From Caballeronia ptereochthonis (GTDB lineage Bacteria > Pseudomonadota > Gammaproteobacteria > Burkholderiales > Burkholderiaceae), in the NCBI RefSeq assembly GCF_001545075.1, contig NZ_FCOB02000047.1:1-45134 (forward strand): a stretch of DNA of 45,134 bases. Direction: 5' to 3'. Shown piece after piece: positions 1 through 7,685 of the stretch. The position numbers and the translations under genes were made by a program. Positions within the stretch are counted from its first letter, which is position 1. Each line of letters opens with the position of its first letter. The notes beneath the pieces were generated by a model. It was not told where the DNA came from, searched no databases, and saw nothing but the letters and a program-made list of their open reading frames with translations.

Positions 1-91
1 TGTCCTGAAGGAAGGACCGAGGACCGGCGATCTCGGCGGCAAGGCAAGTACGCAGGAAGTGGGCGAGGCCATCGCGCGACGGCTCGCCTGA
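1..91 (+). CDS. Isocitrate/isopropylmalate dehydrogenase family protein, C-terminal end (partial)
   Basis: The window opens inside a gene read from base 2; only the last 29 residues and the TGA stop at 89-91 are present. The tail contains RTGDLGGKAST, close to the C-terminal RTxDLGGxAST motif of the isocitrate/isopropylmalate/tartrate dehydrogenase family. These enzymes carry out NAD(P)-dependent oxidative decarboxylation of 2-hydroxy acids in the cytoplasm. The substrate cannot be told from this fragment. It converges on the desuccinylase-like gene with 6 bases between them, so no independent terminator separates the two. Confidence 0.75.
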   Translation, partial: VLKEGPRTGDLGGKASTQEVGEAIARRLA

Positions 92-97
92 CCGCTC

Positions 98-1225
98 CTA
101 GGCGCCGATCAGCACGCCGCTTCTGATCGGCGTCTCGCCCGTCACCCGTCCCATGGGCGCGCCCGCGTACACGAAGCGGATCGCGCGCCGCATGTAGAAG
201 ACGCCGTCGTTGCTCGTCGTGACGGTCGTGACCGCATCGGTCAGCGGATCGACGACATCGAACACCGGATCGCCCGCTTTCAGCCGCGCGCCCACTTTCG
301 CGCGATACACCACGATCCCGCTCACCGGCGCCGTCAGCTGCTGGCTGCCCGCGAGCGGCGTGGCGGGCTGCGCGAGCGGCGGCGCATCTTTCACTTCGCC
401 TTCGATCACGCCGCGCGCGATCAGATACTCGACGATGGCGTCGGCATCCCGCGCAGCGGTGTCGTAATCGACGTCGCGCTGGCCGCAATGTTCGATCGTC
501 GCCGCAATGTTCGGCGCGCCGAGCGGCGCCCTGTCGCCCAGGCGCTCGCGCACTTCGTTCCACAGCAGCGCGTGAACCTCATCGAAGGATTGGCCGCCGG
601 AATCGGTTGCGAGCAGCACGCCGTTCGCGCCGAGATGGCGCGCAAGCGGCTCGATCGCGGGCCAGCTCGCCGGACTCGTGTAAATGTGCATCGTCGCTTC
701 GAGCGAGCAATGCAGATCGAGCACGACATCGGCTTGCGAAGCCAGCGTGAGCAGCGTGAGCCGCAGCGATTCGAACTCGTTCTTCGCGGTCGTCTCGCCG
801 AGCATGTCGACGAGCGCGCCGCGCAACAGACGCGCGTTGTGCGTGGCGTCGTTTGAGGAGAAGCGCGCCCCCACGCGCTCGATCAGCGCGGCGGCGGTCG
901 GCATCGGAAAGCCGCGGTTGAAGTTGTGGCCGCTGTTCGCCTCGAAGCGCCCGAGAAACTGGCCGAGCACGTGCTGCGACAGGCCGATCGGGTTCGCCAC
1001 CGGCACGAGCGCGACTTCGCCGCGCATGCGGCCTTCGGCTTCGAGCGCGGCGAGGCGCTTCTTCAACGTCCATGCGGTGAGCATCGCGGGCGTTTCGTCA
1101 GCATGCAGCGACGCTTGCAAATAGACCTTTTCGCGCCGGCCGTTCGCGTCACCGAAATGAAAGCTGACGAGCTCGCGCGTCGTGCCGAGCGTCGTCGAGA
1201 CGAGGGGATGGCGTCGGGTTTGCAT
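98..1225 (-). CDS. Succinylglutamate desuccinylase/aspartoacylase family metallohydrolase
   Basis: 375 residues. A zinc carboxypeptidase-like (M14) fold is indicated by HADETPA near residue 42 (the H-x2-E zinc pair), a GHNFNRGFP segment near residue 99 and DLHCS near residue 172 (third zinc ligand). The C-terminal ~80 residues form a small beta-barrel with GIVVYRAKVGARLKAGDPV, resembling the lipoyl/biotinyl-like extension of this family. Members hydrolyse N-acyl amino acids or related amides; the substrate is unknown here. The stop-to-start gap to the upstream amino-acid binding protein is 10 bases, so the two are probably cotranscribed and may handle the same compound. Function is inferred from the family; the operon pairing is seen. 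Confidence 0.85.
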   Translation of the reverse strand: MQTRRHPLVSTTLGTTRELVSFHFGDANGRREKVYLQASLHADETPAMLTAWTLKKRLAALEAEGRMRGEVALVPVANPIGLSQHVLGQFLGRFEANSGHNFNRGFPMPTAAALIERVGARFSSNDATHNARLLRGALVDMLGETTAKNEFESLRLTLLTLASQADVVLDLHCSLEATMHIYTSPASWPAIEPLARHLGANGVLLATDSGGQSFDEVHALLWNEVRERLGDRAPLGAPNIAATIEHCGQRDVDYDTAARDADAIVEYLIARGVIEGEVKDAPPLAQPATPLAGSQQLTAPVSGIVVYRAKVGARLKAGDPVFDVVDPLTDAVTTVTTSNDGVFYMRRAIRFVYAGAPMGRVTGETPIRSGVLIGA

Positions 1226-1235
1226 CGAGGGTTCC

Positions 1236-2006
1236 TCAGTCGCCGTACACGTCGAAATCGAAATACTTGCGCGCGATCTTCTGATACCTGCCGTCGGCGC
1301 GCATGTCTTTCACGGCCTTGTCGACCTTGGCCTTCAATGCCGTGTCGTCCTGCCGCAAGCCCATGCCGACGCCGTGATCGCCCATCGAAAGCGGCTCGCC
1401 GACGAACGCGAAGCCCGTGCCGCGCGGCGTCTTCAGAAAGCCGTGCTCCGCTTCCACCGAGCCGAGCAGCGCGGCGTCGATACGGCCCGCGGCGAGATCG
1501 TTGAAGACGCCCTCCTGGCTCTGATACGCGACCACCTCGACGCTGCCCGGCTGCCAGTTCTTCATCGCGTAGGTCTCGAACTGGCTGCCGCTCTGCACGC
1601 CCACGCGCTTGCCGCGCAGGCCCGCCGCGCTCGCGGTGAGCGGCGCGCCCTGCTTCGCGATCAGGCGGGAGCGGAACTGGAAGAGCTTGGTGGAGAACGC
1701 AATCTGCTTCATGCGCTTGTCGGTGATCGCCATCGACGACATGATCCCGTCGATCTTTCTCGCCTGCAGCGCGGGAATCATTCCCGAGAATTCGAGTTCG
1801 ACCCATTGGCAGCGCATCGCGATGCGGCGGCAGATTTCGTCGCCGAGATCGACGTCGAAGCCCGCGACGTGGCCATCGGGCGTCTTCACGTCCATCGGCG
1901 GATAGCCGGGATCGATGCCGAGGCGCAAGGTGTCGGCGTCTTTCGCGTGAGCCGGCGCGGCCGCGGCGAGCGCGGCCGCGAGCAGGAAGGAGCTGAGTTT
2001 GAGCAT
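1236..2006 (-). CDS. Polar amino-acid ABC transporter substrate-binding protein
   Basis: 256 residues starting at ATG 2004-2006. The frame stays open upstream, but this ATG places a clean signal peptide at the N-terminus (MLKLSSFLLAAALAAAAPAHA, cleaved near residue 21). The mature protein begins DTLRLGIDPGYPPMDVKTPDG and contains GFDVDLGDEICRR and GMIPALQARKIDGI, hallmarks of family 3 solute-binding proteins (SBP_bac_3) for polar amino acids or opines. It would act in the periplasm, but no matching permease or ATPase lies beside it, so its membrane partner must be elsewhere. It is divergent from the LysR gene at 2133, which is a likely regulator. No strong ribosome site is visible. Confidence 0.88.
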   Translation of the reverse strand: MLKLSSFLLAAALAAAAPAHAKDADTLRLGIDPGYPPMDVKTPDGHVAGFDVDLGDEICRRIAMRCQWVELEFSGMIPALQARKIDGIMSSMAITDKRMKQIAFSTKLFQFRSRLIAKQGAPLTASAAGLRGKRVGVQSGSQFETYAMKNWQPGSVEVVAYQSQEGVFNDLAAGRIDAALLGSVEAEHGFLKTPRGTGFAFVGEPLSMGDHGVGMGLRQDDTALKAKVDKAVKDMRADGRYQKIARKYFDFDVYGD

Positions 2007-2132
2007 GGGCGCGGTGATCGAATGTTTTCGGGATTCGGGCACCCATGGTACGAGCGCAAGATGCGCGCAAAAAGAGGCGCTTTGCTTATCATGATCACTT
2101 TTTGAGATCACTCTCGACAGGAAGCGCCGGAC
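2007..2132. promoter_or_regulatory. Divergent intergenic control region with tandem GATCACT
   Basis: The 126 bases between the binding-protein gene (leftward) and the LysR gene (rightward) must carry both promoters. They are AT-richer than their surroundings and hold two direct GATCACT copies at 2093-2099 and 2106-2112, 13 bases apart. A partly palindromic TTATCATGATCA stretch precedes them. This is the usual place for LysR autoregulation and target control. The repeat is seen; the regulator link is inferred. Confidence 0.45.
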
Positions 2133-3056
2133 ATGGAATTGACCCTGACGCAGTTGCGCATGTTCGTCGCCGTGGCGGAAGCCGGCAGCCTGCGCGCCGC
2201 CGCCCGGCGGCTCGATGTCGCGCAGAGCGGCATCACCCAGCAGTTGCGCAAGCTGGAAACGCAGGCGGGCGGCCCGTTGTTCGAGCGCGACGTGCGCGGC
2301 GCGCGCCTCACGCCCATCGGCGAGCGGCTGCGCCTGCGCGCGGACCTGATACTCGGGGAATGCCGGAAAACGGAAGACGAGATGCGCCAGTTGCGCGGCG
2401 AATTGACGGGCCGCGTGTCCCTCGGGCTCGCGGCCGAGGCGACGCTGCGGCTCTTTCCGGCGCTGCTCGAAAGCTATCGCGAGCGCTGTCCGCGCATCGA
2501 CGTGCATCTGACGAGCGCGACGTCGCGCGTGCTGACGTCCTGGGTGCGCGACGGCAGCCTCGATTTCGCGCTCGCGCTGATCGCGCCCGACGCCGACATC
2601 CACGACATGGAGACCACCCGGCTCTTCGATTCCGAAGTCGCGGTGATCGCCAGGCGCGGCCATCCGCTCGCGCGCGCCCGAAAGCTCGGGGACTTGCGGG
2701 ACGCCGAATGGGTCAGCACGCGGCAACGCGGCGGGGGCGCCGCCGGCAACAAGCTTTCGGCGCTGTTCGAGGAGGCGAAGCTCGCGCCGCCCCGCATCGC
2801 GGCGACGACCGAGGCCGTGTTCGACACGCTGCACTGCATCGCGGCGAGCGACTATCTCGGCCTCGAGCCCGCGAGCCTCGCGGAGCATCCGTTCTTCCGC
2901 GAGCACGTCACTATCGTGCCGGTCGCCGAGCGGGCCGCGAAAACGCCCGTTTGCCTGCTGCGGCGCGCGGGCGTGCCGCTCACGCCCGCGGCGCAGGAAC
3001 TCGCGACGATGGCCGTCTCGTTTGCGCGGATGCTGCCCGCTCAGCGCGAAACGTGA
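2133..3056 (+). CDS. LysR-family transcriptional regulator
   Basis: 307 residues. The N-terminal winged helix-turn-helix spans about residues 4-62 (LTLTQLRMFVAVAEAGSL, then AARRLDVAQSGITQQLRKLE). The C-terminal ~210 residues form the periplasmic-binding-like effector domain, including LTGRVSLGLAAEATLRLFP. It is divergent from the amino-acid binding protein, the usual arrangement for a regulator and its target. The last 16 bases overlap, tail to tail, the end of the DUF6496-type gene on the other strand. The effector cannot be deduced. Confidence 0.92.
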   Translation: MELTLTQLRMFVAVAEAGSLRAAARRLDVAQSGITQQLRKLETQAGGPLFERDVRGARLTPIGERLRLRADLILGECRKTEDEMRQLRGELTGRVSLGLAAEATLRLFPALLESYRERCPRIDVHLTSATSRVLTSWVRDGSLDFALALIAPDADIHDMETTRLFDSEVAVIARRGHPLARARKLGDLRDAEWVSTRQRGGGAAGNKLSALFEEAKLAPPRIAATTEAVFDTLHCIAASDYLGLEPASLAEHPFFREHVTIVPVAERAAKTPVCLLRRAGVPLTPAAQELATMAVSFARMLPAQRET

Positions 3057-3544
3057 CGCGCGCGCGAGCCTTTCGACGCCGCCGCGGCACGCGCCCGCCG
3101 CGTCGCCCAGCCCTTCTTGGCGGAAGCTGAACGATCCGCGGCCGAACGCCGGCTCGCGGCCGCATGCGACTGCCGCGACAGCGACTTGTGCGACGCGGCC
3201 TTCGTGCTCTCGCGCTTCAGCACGCGCGTGGAGACGGCCGAGCGCTTCGCCTTCGACTCGGTGCTCGGGCTCTTCCTGGTGCGATGCGCCGCCTTCGTGT
3301 CCTGCGCGGCCTTCTTGCGCGTCGCCTCGGACGCCGTGCCCTTCTTCGGCGACTTCAGTTTCACGCCCGAGCGCCGCGCCTCGGACAGCCCGATCGCGAT
3401 GGCCTGCTTCGCCGACTTCGCGCCGTGCTTGCCCTCGCGAACGTGATCGATCTGCTCCTTCACGAACGCACCGGCCTGGGTGCTCGGGGACTTGCCTGCG
3501 CGCTTCGCCTTTGCTGCGCGCTCGAGGGTTTTCTTTTCGGGCAT
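3041..3544 (-). CDS. DUF6496-type basic protein
   Basis: 167 residues from ATG 3542-3544. The start is chosen because AAGGAGG lies 7 bases upstream; a longer in-frame reading from 3589 lacks this. The first ~70 residues match what I recall of the DUF6496 family: KSPSTQAGAFVKEQIDHVRE, GKHGAKSAKQAIAIGLSEAR and a SGVKLKSPKKG tail. The remainder is low-complexity Lys/Arg/Ala/Ser sequence reminiscent of histone H1-like tails. It probably binds nucleic acid or is a stress-related basic protein, but no biochemical role is known to me. It converges on the LysR gene with a 16-base overlap. Confidence 0.75.
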   Translation of the reverse strand: MPEKKTLERAAKAKRAGKSPSTQAGAFVKEQIDHVREGKHGAKSAKQAIAIGLSEARRSGVKLKSPKKGTASEATRKKAAQDTKAAHRTRKSPSTESKAKRSAVSTRVLKRESTKAASHKSLSRQSHAAASRRSAADRSASAKKGWATRRARAAAASKGSRARHVSR

Positions 3545-3982
3545 GTCGAACCTCCTTGTGAAGTGAACTTGCGACGATGAAACGAGCAACGCACGTGCCC
3601 GCGCCCTTCATCTGCAAACGCTTGGCCTCCTCGACGACAGCCGGCAAATGCCTAAGCGATGCTTAGCAGTCTGCATGCGCGCCGGCCCGGCGCGAATCGT
3701 TTGCCCGCGTGCTCAGGGCCGTCGGCAATCGATTGCGACGCCTGAAACAAGTCGCCGCGAGCAATTTCTTCGAACTCTGAAATTTTTATCCAAAGCGATT
3801 AAAGGCAGCCAAAGGGTTGCCGTTAACGCGCTTATCCATCGCACCCGAGTCGATTTGAAATGAGGCCGGTTTCGCCTTTTGTTCTCGCCTTTGGCTGGGG
3901 GCCGCCGTGGATATGATCCAAACCGGTAAGCAAATTCCCCTCTGGCACTGCAAGCCCTACTCTCACTCATCAAGGAAGCAAC
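3545..3982. other. 438-bp intergenic region upstream of the Tad locus
   Basis: No convincing gene. It separates the divergent DUF6496-type and flp genes. Visible structures are an inverted repeat CTAAGC-GAT-GCTTAG at 3652-3666, a GC-rich hairpin CGCGCCGG-C-CCGGCGCG at 3678-3694, and an AT-rich stretch at 3775-3865 that is unusual for this DNA. It presumably carries the promoter of the pilus locus. A rightward open frame at 3648-3863 has no ribosome site and no family-like sequence. Confidence 0.5.
3891..3917 (+). promoter_or_regulatory. Weak candidate promoter for flp
   Basis: TATGAT at 3912-3917 resembles a -10 element, and TTGGCT at 3891-3896 could be a -35, but the 15-base spacer is shorter than the usual 16-18. 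It lies about 65 bases before the flp start. Low confidence. Confidence 0.25.
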
Positions 3983-4162
3983 ATGCAAAAACTCCTTAAA
4001 GCCTTCGTGCGCGACGAACGTGGCGTCAGCGCCATGGAATACGCGATCCTGGCCGGTATCGTCGTGATCGCATTGGTCGCCGCCGGCACCTCGTTCTCCA
4101 CGTCGATCGCCAACCTGTGGACCGGCATCACCACGGCCATGGGCAACGCGACGCCGAAATAA
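3983..4162 (+). CDS. flp: Flp-type major pilin of the Tad pilus
   Basis: 59 residues. A short basic leader (MQKLLKAFVRDERG) is followed by VSAMEYAILAGIVVIALVAA, the Flp-family processing site and hydrophobic helix. The conserved Glu-Tyr pair lies 4-5 residues after the expected cleavage glycine (G14). The prepilin peptidase encoded next would remove the leader, and the mature subunit polymerises into the Tad fibre used for adhesion and biofilm formation. AAGGAA is 6 bases before the ATG. The ~60-base gap to the next gene may allow a separately abundant flp transcript, as in other Tad loci. Confidence 0.93.
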   Translation: MQKLLKAFVRDERGVSAMEYAILAGIVVIALVAAGTSFSTSIANLWTGITTAMGNATPK

Positions 4163-4223
4163 CCAAAGGCGCCTCGCACGACCTGATGGAGGTCCGGAAC
4201 CGCCTTTCCCGGATCTCCTTTTC

Positions 4224-4769
4224 ATGTCGATGTTCCGCGCCGCCCGAAAGCAAACCATCGTGCCGACCCTGTCAGTTGTCATTCGTTTTCTTGTGCTCTG
4301 CGCGCTCCTGGGGCTCGCGGTGTACGACGTGCGGACCCGACGCCTGCCGACGAGCATCGTCCTCACGATCGGTGCGCTGTTTTTCGTCGACGCCTTCGTC
4401 GTCGGCATGCCGCTCGACGATGTCATCTCGCATCTGCTGCTCGCGGTCGTCGTTTTTCTCGCCTGCGCGGTGCTCTTCGTCGCCAGGATGCTGGGCGGCG
4501 GCGACGCCAAGCTCGCTTCTGTCATCTTCCTTTGGGTGGGATTCGGTCTGTCGCTGGCCACGCTGACGCTCATCTCCGTGATCGGGACCGTGGTGTCGCT
4601 GGTGAGCCTCGCCACGCGCGACATGAATCCGACCCAGCGCTTCGTGCCGCTACGCGCCCTCGCGATGTTCTCCGCGGCGCGCGGCGTTCCCTACGGCGTG
4701 GCGCTCGCCTTCGGCGGCGGCCTCGTCATCGTGCTGCCTGCCCTGCTGCATCTCATTTCGACGCGATAG
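4224..4769 (+). CDS. cpaA: Tad prepilin peptidase (CpaA/TadV)
   Basis: 181 residues, a polytopic inner-membrane aspartyl protease of family A24. The two catalytic Asp motifs are visible: YDVRTRRLP near residue 33 and GGGDAK near residue 93. About five to six hydrophobic helices surround them. It cleaves the leader of Flp and probably of TadE/TadG. The size fits the short CpaA/TadV type, which lacks the N-terminal methylase domain of PilD. It is followed by cpaB after 12 bases. Confidence 0.9.
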   Translation: MSMFRAARKQTIVPTLSVVIRFLVLCALLGLAVYDVRTRRLPTSIVLTIGALFFVDAFVVGMPLDDVISHLLLAVVVFLACAVLFVARMLGGGDAKLASVIFLWVGFGLSLATLTLISVIGTVVSLVSLATRDMNPTQRFVPLRALAMFSAARGVPYGVALAFGGGLVIVLPALLHLISTR

Positions 4770-4781
4770 GACGGCTTCCCC

Positions 4782-5735
4782 ATGTCCAACATCATCAAAT
4801 TTGCCGTACTGCTCGTCGGCGCGCTTCTGATCGCGCTGATCGTGCGCGTCGTGATCGCCAGCGCCTCGCACGCGTCGAAGCCAGCCGTGACGACCGAGAA
4901 AGTGCTGGTGAGCGCCGCCGCCCTGCCCCAGGGCCTGCTGCTGCGCGACGAGGATCTCTCCTGGAAGCAGATCGACAAGTCGCTGCTGCCGTCCAACGCC
5001 ATCGTCGCGGGCGACCCGAATGCGCCCGACCTGAAGGGCGCGCTGCTGCGCCATCCCGTCGCGAGCGGCGCCGTCCTCGTCGGCGACGATGTCTTTCTTC
5101 CGAGCGCACCGGGCTTTCTCGCCGCGACGCTCAAGCCCGACATGCGCGCCGTCTCGGTCGCCGTGGACGACGTTTCCGGCAACGCCGGCCTGATCCAGCC
5201 GGGCGACTACGTCGACCTGCTGCTCACTCAGCAGATGGACCGCCGCACCGAGTCCCCCGATCTCGCGGTATCGAGCGAGACGGTGATCGAGCATGTGCGC
5301 GTGCTCGCCGTCGGCTCGGAGATCAAGCGCCCGAAGCTCAGCGGCGATACCGACGTGGCCATCAGCCGCGCCCGCACCGTGACGCTCGAAGTGACGCCGC
5401 GCATGAGCGAGGTGGTGGCGGTCGCGGCGCGTCTCGGCAGCCTGTCACTCGCGCTGCGCAGCTTCGCGACCGTCAGCCGCGACCCGGCGGTGCCCCCCGG
5501 CGCCTCCTCGGCCGCCGAGCGCGCGCCCATCTGGGCCGGCGACATCTCGCGCGCCGTGCGCGAGCTGCCGCGCGCGCGCCCCGCTCAGGCGGGCGCGCCG
5601 AGCGCCGCGCCGACCATGCCGCGCACCGTCACCATTTATCGCGGCTCCGAGAAGTCCGACACATCGAGCGTCGCGCAGGCCGGCGGCCCCGGACAGGGCG
5701 TTCCGCCGCTGCCGGCCGTGCCCGCGGAGCGGTGA
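4782..5735 (+). CDS. cpaB: Flp pilus assembly protein CpaB/RcpC
   Basis: 317 residues. One N-terminal membrane helix (about residues 5-25) anchors it. A SAF domain follows (about residues 40-110; VLVSAAALPQGLLLRDEDL), then the RcpC/CpaB domain (about 115-235; LKPDMRAVSVAVDDVSGNAG and IQPGDYVDLLLT). The C-terminal ~80 residues are Pro/Ala/Arg-rich and probably disordered. CpaB/RcpC is a periplasmic component linked to the secretin. Its position between the prepilin peptidase and the secretin is the standard order. Confidence 0.92.
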   Translation: MSNIIKFAVLLVGALLIALIVRVVIASASHASKPAVTTEKVLVSAAALPQGLLLRDEDLSWKQIDKSLLPSNAIVAGDPNAPDLKGALLRHPVASGAVLVGDDVFLPSAPGFLAATLKPDMRAVSVAVDDVSGNAGLIQPGDYVDLLLTQQMDRRTESPDLAVSSETVIEHVRVLAVGSEIKRPKLSGDTDVAISRARTVTLEVTPRMSEVVAVAARLGSLSLALRSFATVSRDPAVPPGASSAAERAPIWAGDISRAVRELPRARPAQAGAPSAAPTMPRTVTIYRGSEKSDTSSVAQAGGPGQGVPPLPAVPAER

Positions 5736-5781
5736 CATCGTGCCAACGTTCGAAGGCGTGCCATCGCCAGGATCCATATTC

Positions 5782-7266
5782 ATGACCATGCTGTTCAGTT
5801 CAAGCCGCACCAACAGGTCGCCGGCCGCGCCCATCCTGGCTTGCGCGGCGCTTCTCGCCGCCACCGTGATGCAGGCGGCGCAGGCGGCTGCGCCGGCGAA
5901 CATGCCGCCGCACGCCGGCGCAGCCGCGCCCGAGCGCGGCGTCAACGCCGCCCGGACCGGCATGGCCGACCCGATGCGCCCCGCCGGTGCGCAGGCTCCG
6001 CTCATGCTCGACGCGGGCAAGGGCACGATGCTGCAACTGAACGAAAACGCCGCGTCGGTCTTCGTCGCCGACCCGACCGTCGCCGACGTGCACGTTCCCT
6101 CGCCTCGCGCGGTGTTCGTGCTCGGCAAGAAAACCGGCACGACGACGCTCTACGCGCTCGGCGCGAACAACAAGCCGCTGGTGCAGCGCACGGTCGTCGT
6201 CACGCGCGACATGATCACGCTGCGCGCCATGCTCGCCGCGCGGTTCCCGAACGCGAACGTGCAGGTGGCCACGGGACAAGGCTCGCTGCAGCTCTCGGGC
6301 CAGGCGGCGACGCCCGCCGACGCGGACGCCGTCGTGCAGGCAGTGACGCCCTATCTCGGCGACAAGGAAGTGCTCGTCAACCGCATGACGATCGACCGTC
6401 CCCTGCAGGTGCAGTTGCGCGTGCGCATCACTGAGGTGGACCGCAACATCACCCAGCAGCTTGGCATCAACTGGCAGGCGCTCGGCAACGCCGCCGGCAA
6501 CTTCTACGCCGGCATCTTCAGCGGCAGGCCGCTCACCACCGGCGGGGCGGTCAACCTGCCGACCAACAACGCGTTCTCGATCTTCGGCGCGTTCAAGACG
6601 AACAACGTGGACATCCGCGCGCTCGTCGACGCGCTGAACCAGGAAGGCCTGCTGACCGTGCTCGCCGAGCCGAATCTCGTCGCGCTGTCGGGCCAGACGG
6701 CCAGCTTTCTCGCGGGAGGCGAATTCCCGATTCCGATCTCGCAGATCAACGGCGCGATCACCGTCGAGTTCAAGCAGTTCGGCGTCAAGCTCGATTTCAC
6801 GCCGACCGTGCTCTCGGATCGCCGCATCAGCCTGAAGGTGCGCCCGGAAGTCAGCCAGATCGACACCTCGGCAAGCGTGACCACCGGCGGCGTCACCGTG
6901 CCGGGCCTCTCGGTGCGCCGCGCCGATACTACCGTCGAGCTCGCGAGCGGCCAGAGCTTCGCGATCGGCGGCCTGCTGCAAAGCAATACGAACGACATCG
7001 TTTCGCAGGTGCCTGGCCTGGGCTCGATTCCCGTCCTCGGCAAGCTGTTCTCGTCGACGAACTACCAGAACAACAAGACGGAGCTCGTGATCATGGTCAC
7101 GCCGTATCTCGTCGAGCCGACCGATCCGTCGAAGCTGCGCTCGCCGCTCGACTCGCTGATCTCGCCGTCGAGCGATGTCGAATACAGCTTCCGGCGCCAG
7201 AACGGCGGGGCGCCGGCGGAGGCCGGACAGCCCCGTCTCGTCGGCGCAGCCGGCTACGTCTATTGA
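5782..7266 (+). CDS. cpaC: Tad secretin (CpaC/RcpA)
   Basis: 494 residues from ATG 5782; the frame is open back to a GTG at 5740, but AGGA before 5782 and the signal peptide favour this start. A secretion signal ends near AAQAAAP. Domains in order: an N-terminal secretin/TonB-like N0 region (LDAGKGTMLQLNENAASVFV), a BON-like domain (FPNANVQVATGQGSLQLSG), then the secretin domain with VAEP-like LAEPNLVALSGQTASFLAGG and VPGLGSIPVLGKLFS. It forms the outer-membrane ring through which the pilus exits. The lipoprotein gene that follows is a likely pilotin-like or stabilising partner. Confidence 0.95.
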   Translation: MTMLFSSSRTNRSPAAPILACAALLAATVMQAAQAAAPANMPPHAGAAAPERGVNAARTGMADPMRPAGAQAPLMLDAGKGTMLQLNENAASVFVADPTVADVHVPSPRAVFVLGKKTGTTTLYALGANNKPLVQRTVVVTRDMITLRAMLAARFPNANVQVATGQGSLQLSGQAATPADADAVVQAVTPYLGDKEVLVNRMTIDRPLQVQLRVRITEVDRNITQQLGINWQALGNAAGNFYAGIFSGRPLTTGGAVNLPTNNAFSIFGAFKTNNVDIRALVDALNQEGLLTVLAEPNLVALSGQTASFLAGGEFPIPISQINGAITVEFKQFGVKLDFTPTVLSDRRISLKVRPEVSQIDTSASVTTGGVTVPGLSVRRADTTVELASGQSFAIGGLLQSNTNDIVSQVPGLGSIPVLGKLFSSTNYQNNKTELVIMVTPYLVEPTDPSKLRSPLDSLISPSSDVEYSFRRQNGGAPAEAGQPRLVGAAGYVY

Positions 7267-7273
7267 GCCCGTC

Positions 7274-7648
7274 ATGAAACACACACGACTGCTTTCGCTC
7301 CTTCTCGCCGGCGTGTTCGCCGTGGCCGCAAGCGGCTGCTTCAAGCCGCCGCGCAACATGCCGAACGAGTCGGTGATCGGCTACGACGGCAAGACGGCCG
7401 TGCCGCCCGATTGCGAGAGCCTTTCACGCCCCTCGCTGCTGACGGACGCGGGGATCCGCCGCCCGAGCATGCAGTGGGGCTGCGCGACGTACACCAACCT
7501 GGCCGCGCAGCTCGCGCGCCCCGAGGACGCCGTGCATCCGCGAACGCTCGGCCCGGCGGACGCCGCGGTGGCGGCGAGCGCGGTGCACCGCTATGAAACC
7601 GGCCGGGTGATTCCGCTCGACAAGTCGACCTCGCGCGATAACAAGTGA
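7274..7648 (+). CDS. cpaD: CpaD-like pilus lipoprotein
   Basis: 124 residues starting 7 bases after the secretin stop. The N-terminus is a lipoprotein signal with lipobox AASGC (acylated Cys near residue 22). The conserved core GCATYTNLAAQLARPEDAVHP matches the CpaD family, periplasmic or outer-membrane lipoproteins of Tad systems. At 124 residues it is shorter than the roughly 200 residues usual in alphaproteobacterial CpaD, so it is probably a minimal version keeping the C-terminal core. Confidence 0.82.
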   Translation: MKHTRLLSLLLAGVFAVAASGCFKPPRNMPNESVIGYDGKTAVPPDCESLSRPSLLTDAGIRRPSMQWGCATYTNLAAQLARPEDAVHPRTLGPADAAVAASAVHRYETGRVIPLDKSTSRDNK

Positions 7649-7685
7649 TGCAACGCAATATAGCCAGCGGCAGACAAGGCCAGCC

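Noticed and set aside
2007..3647. A long minus-strand open frame reading upstream of the amino-acid binding protein
   Set aside because: It runs antisense through the LysR and DUF6496 region with arginine/glycine-rich, family-free sequence; the signal peptide at 2006 marks the true start.
3648..3863. A 71-codon plus-strand frame in the spacer before flp
   Set aside because: No ribosome site, no coding-like codon bias, and it covers the likely promoter region.
3935..3955. A TGGCAC element before flp, considered as a sigma-54 -24 site
   Set aside because: No GC or TTGC -12 element occurs at the required spacing.
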